DNA from: a virus
Length of the DNA: 24,592 nucleotides
Reading direction: 5' to 3' (one strand)
Virus record (IMG/VR): IMGVR_UViG_3300031857_001313
Coordinates: 1 to 24,592 of that record
The position numbers were made by a program, and so were the translations under genes. Position 1 is the stretch's first letter. The number at the start of each line of letters is the position of its first letter. Shown one piece after another: positions 11,942-20,434 of this stretch. A model generated the notes under the pieces. The model searched no databases. It worked only from the letters and a program-made list of their open reading frames with translations, and had not been told where the DNA came from.

Positions 11942-13925
11942 ATCGATAAATGGCGTTGATTAGCGCTTGCCCAATTTTTGTGTAAGGTGCGCTCGCCCCG
12001 ATAACTACCGGAATAGCGACCTCTGGTTTAAGCACAACGCCACCACCCAAAAGCGCAGCCAACAACCCGCGACCGGCTGTTCCGCTATCAGGAACGGTAG
12101 ACGGCAAAACTTCTCCCATGTTGGTAGCCAAGTCGCGCATCAAGCCAGCTCCAGCGCCGCGTTGCGACCGGCTTCCGGTATTGCGACGAACAGCGTTGGC
12201 AAATTGCGCTGGGGTGAACACACCTTCGCGCGTTATTGCACCAGCAGAGCCAGCCGCATCCTCAACTCGGACTAGGTTGGCATAGCCCGTGTTAATTTGC
12301 TGAAGGCGCGGCGCTTCAGCGGGATATTGACGCGCCAGCGCATCGCGGAATTCACCACGAATGTCGCCAAGCGCTTGACCAAGCGCACGTTGGTCACCGT
12401 CTAGCGCCCGCGCAAGCTCGCGCTGTTGCTGGCCGAGAACTGTTTCGATGCGCTTAAATTCTTCACCCGAAATGGCCCCTGTTGCGGGGTCTACATTTCG
12501 CATCACGCGGGATGACAGGATTTCTGCCAATTGTTCCGCACGGGCTTGCCCCATAGACGCAGGCGCGTCTGCAAGAATTTGGGCAATGCCGGTCTGAAGC
12601 GGCTGATCAACAGTCGGTGACACACGCGAAAGAATATCCCCGTATGCTTGTCCGAGCCGGTTTTGAACGTATTCCACAGCCTCATAGCCGGGGGCAACTT
12701 TTGACGGTATTGTTTCGCCGATAGGTGTAAGCCCACGTTGCGCCGCTGCAATATTAGCTGTTTCAAGCCCTCGCGTTCTAGCGCCCTGAATAGCATCACC
12801 AAGGAGCGGCATTCCAGCCAGTCGGTCTTCTGTGCCGCGAAGAAACCCTCCAATCAAAGGCGTCTCTTGCAACATTTGACCCGGCGTAAGCTGCACCCCC
12901 TCGCGCGAAAGCTGACGCGCTGCCGTTGTGTCTGCACCGACAGCGCCACGCGCGAAACGGTCAACAACCCGCTGGCCAACCACGCCAGTAAGCGCACCGA
13001 TGCCAGCACCCTCTATCGTCGGCGCAAGACGGTCAACAAGCGGGCCTTCCGCATTGCCGAAACCAGTTGCGCCACCAACGCCAGCGCCAACCGCTGCCGC
13101 CCGACCGGCTCTAGCGCCGCCAGTAGCGCCGCCCGCAATGTAGCCACCGGCAGGAACCATTCCTGGCGCAACCGCACCACCGGCCAACTGTAACGCAAAG
13201 TTTTGAAGCGGGCGGGTGCGGGCGAAATCCTGCGTGTTGCCTCGCGCTACATCGCTGTATGCCTCGCCGTATTGCTCTGCCGTATAAGGAATTTCTTCGC
13301 CAAGAATGCGTCGGTTGAGGTTTTCGCCTCGCGTCTGCGCTTCCACTAACGCGCGTTCAAGTTCGTCAGAAAGGCCGTAGCTCATGCCCGACGAAAGCGC
13401 ACGAATGCGGTCAGCAAGACCGCCCTCGCTGCCCGCCATTTGCGCTTCAGCGGCATTACGGGCCGCAAGTTCTCCGACCTTTGGAAGCAACGGCGCAGGC
13501 ATACCAGGCGCTTCTTGACGGCCTACAACTCGCGCCCATCGGTTTGTTGCGGGGTCTAATTCGTAGCCCTGCGCACGAAGGCTTTCAGGCGTGTCTTGCG
13601 GGCTAAGTTCTTCTTCGCGGGTTACGCCATACCCAACGACCGGCCCAGCGCGAGCAACGTAGTTTTCCTGCATCACGCGGTCGGCTTCTTCCGGCGTATA
13701 GCCTTGGTAAATCAGCGCGTCGCGTTCTTCCGCATCTGTGATGCCAAGTTCATTTAACTTGGGGGCCGGTGCGGCTTGTGGCGCACCTTGCGGGCGCTGT
13801 TGTGCGGGCCGCTGCGGACGCGGCTGCGCTTCATCAAGACGAAAGCCGGTCGGCAACCCGTCAGCCCTCGCCGGAGCCGGTGACACAGGGTCCAAACGAA
13901 AGCCGGGCGGCAAGTCTTGCATCAT
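11775..13925 (-). CDS. Large internal virion/DNA-ejection-type protein
   Basis: A 716-residue protein. It opens with a duplicated motif, LPPGFRLD (5-12) and LPTGFRLD (24-31), seen in phage internal virion proteins. This is followed by a Pro/Gln-rich linker, charged helices, and Gly/Ala-rich hydrophobic stretches (GGYIAGGATGGARAGRAAAV and GAGIGALTGVVG) that could insert in membranes. The rest is long helical segments ending in a Gln-rich tail. It has no enzyme motif. By size, composition and place between the adaptor/tail genes and the fibres it fits a protein ejected with the DNA, like P22 gp16 or T7 core proteins. ATG 13925 overlaps the upstream stop; 13937 and 13922 are alternative starts. 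Confidence 0.7.
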   Translation of the reverse strand: MMQDLPPGFRLDPVSPAPARADGLPTGFRLDEAQPRPQRPAQQRPQGAPQAAPAPKLNELGITDAEERDALIYQGYTPEEADRVMQENYVARAGPVVGYGVTREEELSPQDTPESLRAQGYELDPATNRWARVVGRQEAPGMPAPLLPKVGELAARNAAEAQMAGSEGGLADRIRALSSGMSYGLSDELERALVEAQTRGENLNRRILGEEIPYTAEQYGEAYSDVARGNTQDFARTRPLQNFALQLAGGAVAPGMVPAGGYIAGGATGGARAGRAAAVGAGVGGATGFGNAEGPLVDRLAPTIEGAGIGALTGVVGQRVVDRFARGAVGADTTAARQLSREGVQLTPGQMLQETPLIGGFLRGTEDRLAGMPLLGDAIQGARTRGLETANIAAAQRGLTPIGETIPSKVAPGYEAVEYVQNRLGQAYGDILSRVSPTVDQPLQTGIAQILADAPASMGQARAEQLAEILSSRVMRNVDPATGAISGEEFKRIETVLGQQQRELARALDGDQRALGQALGDIRGEFRDALARQYPAEAPRLQQINTGYANLVRVEDAAGSAGAITREGVFTPAQFANAVRRNTGSRSQRGAGAGLMRDLATNMGEVLPSTVPDSGTAGRGLLAALLGGGVVLKPEVAIPVVIGASAPYTKIGQALINAIYRSTDPEQARPALAEMAQLAQRNPEFQEAYQQAVQHVAQLAQPDVQNQPQTTLQVQQ

Positions 13926-15469
13926 TGCTGCACCCATTGACCGCCGCGACGCACCAGACGTTCGTTGTTAGGGCCGGTCGCCGTGCGACCTTCCAACGGG
14001 TCAGGCGCACCGCTTTGAGCGGGTCCGCCAACAGAACGACGCTCCTGAAGAAGCCGTTGACGCCCAGCCCGCAGCCGGTCGTTGTTCGCCATAACCGTCG
14101 GCAGGCGACGCATGACGTATTCTCGATTATCGACGTTCGACAGCAGGGCTTCAGCTTCACGAATGGCGTCTTGATCAGTTTGCGGGCCGGTGTTCAAACG
14201 CAGCGCGTCAGAAACCGCCGCGCGGATTTCCGAAACATAATCACCGTAAGCGGCTGCTTCTGGGGTCATGCCAATTCCAGTTGCCAGCGCGGCTTTGTAG
14301 CGCAGCGCGTTGCCCGGAGACAAATCAAATGCAGGCGGAACACCTGCTTCTGGGTCACCCGCAATGTTTCGAAGTTGCGCCGCAAAACGCTGGTTAGCTG
14401 CCTCAAAGCCTGCGATTGCCGCACGGTCCTCATTGTCGCCCGGTCGCGGCGCACCTTCAGTTGTCGCAAGCCGTCTGCGGTCTAGGTCTAGCAGGGCTTG
14501 ACGGTATTCTTGATCGCTTCCGTATTTGTCGCGGTCAAGCTCAAGCCGCAACAAATCCAAACGACGCTCTTGTTCGTTATTTTCCGCCCTAATTTGTTCA
14601 TCAATCGACGGGGTTGTGCGCGTGTAAACCGGGGTAACGCCTGTCGAGGTGCGCCGCAATGTAGTGTCGCCCGAGGTGTCGAATGACGGCTGCTCTACCG
14701 CAAAACTTCCCTCGCCAGGTCCGTAAGTCGTGCGACTTCCTGCCCCCGTCGTAACGGGGCGATACCGCATCCCATAACTTTCCGCGACCGCTTCAGGGGA
14801 TTGCGTCGCAGCCCACGCAGCAACAGGGTCGTTGCGGATCGCTTCTGGCAATTGCGACATCATGGCTTGCTGTTGTTGCCAGTTGCCGTAAACGGCCTGA
14901 GCGCCAGCCAAATCGGTCCGCGCCAGTTGCCGAATATATGCGGCAAGTTGTGGCGGCATTTGCGGTTCAGCAGGGGCCTGCGGTGCCATCGGGGCCGGAG
15001 CCGGTGCCATTGTCGGTGCCGAAACCATTTGCGGCATAGACGGAACATCGGCCATTGGCATAGGTGCGGCAGGCATACCAGCCGGAGCAGCATCAGGAAG
15101 CGCCGAACCCATAATTGGCGCAACCGGCGCCATGTTGGCTTGCTGCGGTTCTTGCGTGTTTGTCACTTGAGGCGCGACGAGTGCAGCAGCAAGGGCCGGG
15201 CCGCTTGGTGCTGCTTCTGGCGCGACAGGCAGTCCAGCCAGAAACGCCTCGCGCGTCGCCTCGCGTTCGTCACGCACAGCCCGCTCTGCACGGTTAGCAC
15301 TGAACTGCGTGATGCCTTGGCCGAGAAGCCTAGCCGCAAGCTCGCCGTAACCGCCCTTAATCTCTACGGGCTGGCGCTGTTCCTCAAGCAGTTTGGCCAG
15401 CATTGCGCTACGGCGCATCGCTGGCGTTTCGATCATCTGCGGAACAGGCATGGGAGGACGGACGGCCAT
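13922..15469 (-). CDS. Internal virion protein with Pro/Met-rich segment
   Basis: A 515-residue protein. The first 60 residues are helical and basic. About 85-175 is a long Ala/Pro/Met-rich low-complexity stretch (for example MPAAPMPMADVPSMPQM). Then come helical regions with strong coiled-coil character (EQERRLDLLRLELDRDKY). No catalytic motif is seen. It starts just after the previous gene's stop (TAA then ATG) and its own stop overlaps the next gene's start, so the three large proteins here are made together. It is likely a second ejection or core protein; the family is not recognised from sequence. Confidence 0.65.
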   Translation of the reverse strand: MAVRPPMPVPQMIETPAMRRSAMLAKLLEEQRQPVEIKGGYGELAARLLGQGITQFSANRAERAVRDEREATREAFLAGLPVAPEAAPSGPALAAALVAPQVTNTQEPQQANMAPVAPIMGSALPDAAPAGMPAAPMPMADVPSMPQMVSAPTMAPAPAPMAPQAPAEPQMPPQLAAYIRQLARTDLAGAQAVYGNWQQQQAMMSQLPEAIRNDPVAAWAATQSPEAVAESYGMRYRPVTTGAGSRTTYGPGEGSFAVEQPSFDTSGDTTLRRTSTGVTPVYTRTTPSIDEQIRAENNEQERRLDLLRLELDRDKYGSDQEYRQALLDLDRRRLATTEGAPRPGDNEDRAAIAGFEAANQRFAAQLRNIAGDPEAGVPPAFDLSPGNALRYKAALATGIGMTPEAAAYGDYVSEIRAAVSDALRLNTGPQTDQDAIREAEALLSNVDNREYVMRRLPTVMANNDRLRAGRQRLLQERRSVGGPAQSGAPDPLEGRTATGPNNERLVRRGGQWVQQ

Positions 15470-16540
15470 TTAGAGCTTCCCGTAATCGACCATGAGGAAG
15501 CCCGTCCAGTGACGGACCACCGCATCAATGCCAGCCTTGAGAACGTCCTGCGCCATGACGCCAATGTGACGCTTGCGGCCCCAGACGTAGCGGTATTCGT
15601 AAACCGGCAAACCGTTAGCCATCGTGCCAACGCGCTTGATGTTGCGCTTAAGGCGACGGTCTGATGCGGCAATACCGGCGCGGCCAAGGCCAAACAGCCC
15701 GCTCATAAGCCCTTGCTGCTGTTGCATTCGAGAATTGTAGTTTGCGTTTTGTTGGCCGAGGCTCATTTGGTTAGCCGCCAGAACGTCCGTCTGGCCCACG
15801 CCGGTCGGGCTGTATTGGATGCCTTGGGGCATACCGACTTGGCCCGTGCCTAACAGGGCTTGAAGCTGCTGAAGCGGCTGGTTCTGGACGTAAGCCCGCT
15901 CTTGTAGGCCCTGCGTCCGCGCCTGATTACCGAATGTCCCGCCCGCAATGGCTTGCTGAATAGCACGAGATTGCTCCGCGCCACCGGCTTGGATGGCTTG
16001 GTTGGCTGCCTCTCCGTATGCGTCAGCTCTATCTCTAGCAAAATCAGTTCGTAGGTTTCGCGTTGCCTCGCTATTCGCTCCAAGGCCCTGCGCGGCAAGA
16101 CGTGCATCTTGCGACCTCTCAAGCCGCTGAAACTGCGGGTCAAGCCGACGGGTTTGGCTGGCATAAACCGAATCCTCAAACCGTTGGCGGTCAAAGTCAG
16201 GTGCGTTGTAGCCTTGCAGTTCCGGCAAGCCTTCGGTGTTCAGGCCCTGCCCAAGCGCCGTATTCACGCGGCCAATCTGCTGGCCAGCCGTGTCGAGGGC
16301 GCTACCGTAAACGCCGGTTGAGCGTTCGTAATTCTGCTGCTCAAGCGGGCTAAGTGCCGTTTCTTGACGATAGCCACCAGGTGCGGACGGGTCAGCGATA
16401 TAACGCACGGTCCCTTGGGGGCCGGACGTATTCACCATATTCAACCGCTGCTGTTCACGCGCGGTTGCGGTGTTTGCCGTGCTTTGAGCGTTGGCAAGCT
16501 GGACGGGATCAGGAGCCGCTGGGGGCCGGGGCTTGCTCAC
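15470..16540 (-). CDS. Virion protein with C-terminal S74-like chaperone domain
   Basis: A 356-residue protein. Residues 1-290 are Gln/Ala/Asn-rich and helical, without membrane segments. The final 64 residues match the intramolecular chaperone (peptidase S74) domain: SDRRLKRNIKRVG (S293, K298), GLPVYEYRYVW, HIGVMAQDVL and GFLMVDYGKL. In tail spikes this domain drives trimer folding and then cuts itself off just before the Ser, using the Ser/Lys pair. Here it sits on an otherwise fibre-unlike protein in the ejection-protein cluster. It may be a short fibre, a needle-like protein or an ejection protein that needs the chaperone. It overlaps the GNAT gene by 32 bases. Confidence 0.75.
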   Translation of the reverse strand: MSKPRPPAAPDPVQLANAQSTANTATAREQQRLNMVNTSGPQGTVRYIADPSAPGGYRQETALSPLEQQNYERSTGVYGSALDTAGQQIGRVNTALGQGLNTEGLPELQGYNAPDFDRQRFEDSVYASQTRRLDPQFQRLERSQDARLAAQGLGANSEATRNLRTDFARDRADAYGEAANQAIQAGGAEQSRAIQQAIAGGTFGNQARTQGLQERAYVQNQPLQQLQALLGTGQVGMPQGIQYSPTGVGQTDVLAANQMSLGQQNANYNSRMQQQQGLMSGLFGLGRAGIAASDRRLKRNIKRVGTMANGLPVYEYRYVWGRKRHIGVMAQDVLKAGIDAVVRHWTGFLMVDYGKL

Positions 16541-16976
16541 TTACACGGTCCTTGTTGAAACGGTGAACACGCCACTCGCTTTCGAGGAGACCGGATATGA
16601 TGCAATCATCGTCACCATAACCACGCCGGATAGTCCCCTCATGTTTGAAACCAAACTTTGAGAGAAACTGGCGAGCGGGACGCAAACGCTTTGGCGTCAG
16701 GCTGGTGATTCTCGCCGCCCCTAACTGCTGGAACGGATAACGCAAGATACCTGTGACCAGCGAAGGCGTCAACCAGTTGGACCGACTAGCGGCAAAGCTA
16801 ACCTCAATGTTGCGATATTGGGGCTGATATTGGTTAAAGACGACACCGCCAATGAGATTGTCGTGCTTATCGACCACCCCGATAGCTTCGCACGGTCCCC
16901 AGTCCAGTCCATGCCCAATCTGGTCCGCTACCCATTGAGCGACTAGCGGAGAGAACGGGCCGGAAACTAGCCTCAA
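16509..16976 (-). CDS. GNAT-family N-acetyltransferase
   Basis: A 155-residue protein of normal GNAT size. The core is IGVVDKHDNLIGGVVFNQYQ (beta strands 2-4) with VEVSFAASRSN-type features (as IEVSFAASRSNWLTPS), a helix RYPFQQLGAARITSLT, then the acetyl-CoA-binding/C-terminal part AARQFLSKFGFKHEGT-like (RPARQFLSKFGFKHEG) and RRGYGDDDCIISGLL. It would move an acetyl group to an amine on a protein or small molecule. The start is TTG 16976 in a TTGA overlap with the upstream stop. It lies inside the late virion operon, so its target may be a virion or host protein made late. Confidence 0.8.
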   Translation of the reverse strand: MRLVSGPFSPLVAQWVADQIGHGLDWGPCEAIGVVDKHDNLIGGVVFNQYQPQYRNIEVSFAASRSNWLTPSLVTGILRYPFQQLGAARITSLTPKRLRPARQFLSKFGFKHEGTIRRGYGDDDCIISGLLESEWRVHRFNKDRVSEQAPAPSGS

Positions 16977-18661
16977 AGTTGCCCGCCCGTCTGGTTTTCA
17001 TATTTGAGGTTAAACGCGATAATCTCACACGGCGCGTTGGTGTTTCGTGCCGCTTGCATCGCAATGATGCCGTCTGCCTCATAGGCAAGCGACGTATCGT
17101 CATCGACGCCAAGGTCAATGTAAAGCGTAGCGTTTGGAGCCACGCGCATCCGCACCGCACCGCAGTAGCCAATCCCGGTAACACTTGTCCAGCTATCGCG
17201 CGTTTCAACGCTGTTAGCCCACGTCGCCACGTCCCACAGGCCTGTGTCCCATCGACCGCCCGTCGTCGTAATCGTGGTCGGGACTGCCGTTGGTATCTTC
17301 TCTTTAAAGTCCGTGACAATCTCGACAGCCGGTGCCAGGTCCGCACCAATCCGCAACACGGGCTGAAGCATCTCAAATTTCTTCAGACTGCCGCGCGAGC
17401 CAAAATAGTTAAAAGCCGTCTTGATGTCGCCAACAATGCCGGTCGTGTTGTCCGCATAGCCGGTGTCCCACAGGCAGACCGAATCAGCCGCGCCAAAATA
17501 CATTTGGTCATTGGCCACGGCCCAGCAGAACGCATTGATGCCCGTGAACCGGCACCACGCGCCCGTCTGGACGTTCTGCACATATTGCTCCGACCGGGTC
17601 AGATCAGCAGTCGGGACGTTAAAAATTGCCAGCGTCCCTTTCGGGTAAAGCGTCCCTTCCCATCCGAAGTTGCCGCGATAGCGGGTCGTGGCTTGCTGAA
17701 ATGCGTTCTGGATTTTCTGCGTCAGCGCCACAAGGTTCTCTTGTGCGCGGTCCAGCTTCAGCGCCTGCGAAAGCGGCACGACACCGTTGGTCGTAAGCAC
17801 CACCAGGTCAGAACCATACTTGATGAGCGACCGCCGCGACAACGGTAGACCAATGTCATAGACGCCGACCAATGCCCAGTTGTTTGCATCCGAGGGGTCA
17901 AGGCCCTGATACACCGCCACTTGGCCCTGCGTCGTTACCCAAACCGCCAGATCATCGGCACCCGAACCACCGTCGAGCGTCCATGTCGCTTGACAAAGGA
18001 TCGAGCCGCCCTTGTCAAAAATGGGGCCAAGGTCCAGCAGATTAGCCGCGCCTTGAATGGCAAACGGCTCAAGGAACCAACACCGCAGACTATCTTCTTG
18101 CACAAAGAACAAGCGGCCCTTGTGGTCCATCACGTCAACCAACGTGCGCGGGTCGAGGGTAATCACCCCAGCCGAACCGGTGATGACCGTAGAGGCAAAC
18201 GTAGAGCCGTTGTAATAGATCGGGTCAACAGAGCCGTTAGCCGCAATCATGAACGTTCCAGCGTCGTTGGCGAAGTTAATCCATTGCCAACGGGCATTTC
18301 CGGTCCCGGAAAACACTTCAACCGGCGCGTCGTTCTGGTTGCTCACGTCATAGATCGAGCCGCCAGCCGCTGCAAAAATCTCATCTGGCAAAACAGCCGT
18401 GCCACCACGCCAAACCATCAACGATTCAGTGGGAAGCGGCAGACCCTCTTGCCACGGCACAAACCCTTTACGCAATTCCACATAGCCAGCGCGGGGAATA
18501 AAGTTGTCCAGAATGACCGCGTTTTCGGCAGGCATATTGGCCAGCGGGGATTGTGCATCCCACCCACCAACGGGAGCCGGGACAGCGCGTCCGATAGACA
18601 CCCGCTGTTGAGACACCGCCCGTAAAGGCTGGCGACCGTATCGCTGCGCCGCTTGTCTCAT
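16973..18661 (-). CDS. Tail/DNA-stabilisation-type structural protein
   Basis: A 562-residue, beta-rich protein with few charged helices. Repeated blades are suggested by recurring motifs such as DHKGRLFFVQ, TQGQVAVYQG, GSDLVVLTTNG and AVANDQMYFGAAD, as expected for the beta-propeller-like tail/head-completion proteins (P22 gp10 type) of podoviruses. It lies two genes after the gp4-like adaptor, in the order seen in P22-like phages. ATG 18661 overlaps the stop of the 64-aa gene; a start at 18673 would add four residues. The structural role is well supported by place and form; the exact homologue is not settled. Confidence 0.72.
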   Translation of the reverse strand: MRQAAQRYGRQPLRAVSQQRVSIGRAVPAPVGGWDAQSPLANMPAENAVILDNFIPRAGYVELRKGFVPWQEGLPLPTESLMVWRGGTAVLPDEIFAAAGGSIYDVSNQNDAPVEVFSGTGNARWQWINFANDAGTFMIAANGSVDPIYYNGSTFASTVITGSAGVITLDPRTLVDVMDHKGRLFFVQEDSLRCWFLEPFAIQGAANLLDLGPIFDKGGSILCQATWTLDGGSGADDLAVWVTTQGQVAVYQGLDPSDANNWALVGVYDIGLPLSRRSLIKYGSDLVVLTTNGVVPLSQALKLDRAQENLVALTQKIQNAFQQATTRYRGNFGWEGTLYPKGTLAIFNVPTADLTRSEQYVQNVQTGAWCRFTGINAFCWAVANDQMYFGAADSVCLWDTGYADNTTGIVGDIKTAFNYFGSRGSLKKFEMLQPVLRIGADLAPAVEIVTDFKEKIPTAVPTTITTTGGRWDTGLWDVATWANSVETRDSWTSVTGIGYCGAVRMRVAPNATLYIDLGVDDDTSLAYEADGIIAMQAARNTNAPCEIIAFNLKYENQTGGQL

Positions 18662-18852
18662 ATCGCCACCCATGCCCCGGAACGGTTCTGATAGCCTTGT
18701 GCGCCGATATAGAACAACCGACCGTCTGGGCTATCCGCAGCGGCTGGCAGGGCTGAACCATAGCCGGGCGCATACACCGACAGCAGCGAGTTAATCTTCT
18801 TGCGCTGCGTCTCTTGGTTTTTGGTGTCAGAAATGGTGACGAACAGGATCAT
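18658..18852 (-). CDS. Small conserved-context protein of the head-tail module
   Basis: A 64-residue protein between the adaptor and the stabilisation-type protein, overlapping both by ATGA. It begins with a short hydrophobic strand (MILFVTISD), then a helix (KNQETQRKKINSLLSVY) and ends with a beta-like SPDGRLFYIGAQGYQNRS segment. No family is recognised. Coupling on both sides supports it as real. Confidence 0.55.
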   Translation of the reverse strand: MILFVTISDTKNQETQRKKINSLLSVYAPGYGSALPAAADSPDGRLFYIGAQGYQNRSGAWVAI

Positions 18853-19553
18853 CCGGGGAAATTTCCCTCCATGATGTTCGTTGACCAGCCGTAATAGTTA
18901 CCGCCCGTGCTGTCGATAATCGTGTTACCGCCGTCACGGGCCATGCGCTGATTACGCTCGCCCTGATAGGTGCGGAAATCTTCACTATAATCCAGACCCT
19001 TAGACTTCAAGAAACGCCAGCGGAGGCCAAGCGGAAACAGCTTGTCATCCAGATACGTCAGGTCTGTGTCAGCAAGGAATGACGATTGCGCCGAACCGGC
19101 AGCCGATTTGGCCCAGTTTGTCGTAATGTATTCATACGCAATCGTCTCCCCGGCGGCGGGCGTCGGCGTCACTAGAAACTGACCGTCCCGCTCAATGAAC
19201 GCTAGAAACACGCGATTGAGCTGAGGCTGCGCTTGGATAGCCTGCCACTCTTGCGGGGTAATAGGCCCGTAAATGTAACGCATTGTCGTCCGATTGAAGA
19301 ACGAGTTAGCGATAAAATGGTCTAGGTCAGACGGAACTGCGCTCGCCTGCACCGCGCTTGCCACCGTATTAAACAGGTGTTGCCGACGCATCACCTGCCA
19401 ATCATAGGTGCCTGACAGTTCGTCGCCTTCTTCATTGGCTAGTGCGTAAAGCTGCTGAACCTGCGCGTCAGTCGAGTTGACGACTTCCGTAGGGACGGGG
19501 ATCGACAAAAGGCGGCAAGCCCTTTGGACAATCGCAAGTAAATCCATAGCCAT
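18849..19553 (-). CDS. Head-tail adaptor protein (P22 gp4-like)
   Basis: A 234-residue protein with the pattern of phage adaptor proteins: an N-terminal helix (LLAIVQRACRLLSIPVP), STDAQVQQLYALANEEGDEL with DWQ, a GPITPQEWQAIQAQP segment, FLVTPTPAAGETIAYEYITT, and LKSKGLDYSEDFRTYQ. These attach to the portal ring and receive the tail. ATG 19553 shares a base with the HNH gene's stop (TAATG), so the longer frame to 19568 is not favoured. It stands directly after the HNH gene, which separates it from the rest of the head module. Confidence 0.78.
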   Translation of the reverse strand: MAMDLLAIVQRACRLLSIPVPTEVVNSTDAQVQQLYALANEEGDELSGTYDWQVMRRQHLFNTVASAVQASAVPSDLDHFIANSFFNRTTMRYIYGPITPQEWQAIQAQPQLNRVFLAFIERDGQFLVTPTPAAGETIAYEYITTNWAKSAAGSAQSSFLADTDLTYLDDKLFPLGLRWRFLKSKGLDYSEDFRTYQGERNQRMARDGGNTIIDSTGGNYYGWSTNIMEGNFPG

Positions 19554-20101
19554 TAGATGTGCCCCCAAGAAAGCCGCTTGCGAATTCGATAGATTGATTG
19601 CGGCGTAACGCCATACGCCCTTCCCGTCACCGTGAGGCCAGCGCCGCTTGCTCTAATCGCCAAAACATCCTCCGCCGTCAATTTTGCGGCATGATGCATG
19701 GTTCCACGCAAAACGCGGTCTGGCCTCGTCTTTGACCCGTGCCGCTCGCCTGTTGCGGGATTTTCTCTAGACGGCTGCTTCCAACGCCCCTTGCGGAACA
19801 TATCAGCCGTGTTTTCTTTTGGCGTTCCGAGAAACAAATGGTCTGGGTTGACGCAGGTTTTTACGTCACACTTGTGGCAGACGCTCATTCCTTTTTGAGG
19901 AAGCGTCTTGTTGGCGGTCGCCCACGCTATCCGATGCGCAGAATCTTGTTCCCTGCCATCTTTGGCCCACGAAGCACAAAACACGCCGTAACCGGATTTG
20001 CTCACGCCGCCACCCCACAGCCAACACCCAGTGTTCGGCTCATGGTAAACGTAGGCGTTAAACCGCTGCGCCTGTTCGTCGCTCAAAAGGTTCATCGCCA
20101 T
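19553..20101 (-). CDS. HNH homing-type endonuclease with C-terminal HTH
   Basis: A 182-residue protein. Residues about 25-105 match the HNH_3 type: CWLWGGGVSKSGYG, AHRIAWATANKTLP, then CHKCDVKTCVNPDHLFLGTP, with the zinc-like Cys/His cluster and the N-P-D-H-L motif. The C-terminal 45 residues (AKLTAEDVLAIRASGAG and YGVTPQSIYRIRK) form a DNA-recognition helix-turn-helix typical of free-standing homing nucleases. It lies between two structural genes. Its first residues MAMNLL echo MAMDLL, the start of the adaptor downstream, as if it had been inserted at the adaptor start codon. Confidence 0.82.
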   Translation of the reverse strand: MAMNLLSDEQAQRFNAYVYHEPNTGCWLWGGGVSKSGYGVFCASWAKDGREQDSAHRIAWATANKTLPQKGMSVCHKCDVKTCVNPDHLFLGTPKENTADMFRKGRWKQPSRENPATGERHGSKTRPDRVLRGTMHHAAKLTAEDVLAIRASGAGLTVTGRAYGVTPQSIYRIRKRLSWGHI

Positions 20102-20104
20102 TGG

Positions 20105-20434
20105 TTAGGCCTTTGCAGGACGCCCGCGCTTCTTAAGGGCGGGGATGGTTTCAGGAACCGCCACAACGTCCGTTTGGTCGTCGCTGACAGGCTGGGCTAC
20201 ACCGCCGGGACCATCCACCCCGTCGTGATCAAACGCTTCAATCGGCGCGTTATTGAACGCCGTCTTGAGGTACATATCATATTCCGCGCCATGTGCCTTC
20301 TTGTCGGCTTCAGTCGCTACACGCGGACCAATCACCGACGACGAATCGGCCTGAAAGCGGAACATTAGGAACTTGCCTTCCTTATAGAAGGTAGCACCAG
20401 GCTTATACATCACGTCGCGTTCCAGACCGCTCAT
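20105..20434 (-). CDS. Small virion-module protein with basic tail
   Basis: A 109-residue protein. The first half (VMYKPGATFYKEGKFLMFRF) looks beta-structured. The second half is acidic and disordered and ends KKRGRPAKA, an AT-hook-like R-G-R-P motif. It overlaps the upstream gene by ATGA and ends three bases before the HNH gene start. I do not recognise the family. Confidence 0.6.
   Translation of the reverse strand: MSGLERDVMYKPGATFYKEGKFLMFRFQADSSSVIGPRVATEADKKAHGAEYDMYLKTAFNNAPIEAFDHDGVDGPGGVAQPVSDDQTDVVAVPETIPALKKRGRPAKA

Noticed and set aside
14801-15664. Long plus-strand open frame (287 codons) opposite the internal virion protein genes
   Set aside because: It is antisense to two well-placed leftward genes and reads as Arg/His/Cys-rich low-complexity sequence, as expected for a shadow of Ala/Pro-rich coding DNA.
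16979-17848. Plus-strand open frame of 289 codons
   Set aside because: Antisense of the 562-aa structural gene in a GC-rich genome; no ribosome site and Arg-rich composition without a domain.
17921-18625. Plus-strand open frame of 234 codons
   Set aside because: Same reason: mirror of the structural gene, no domain, no start signals.
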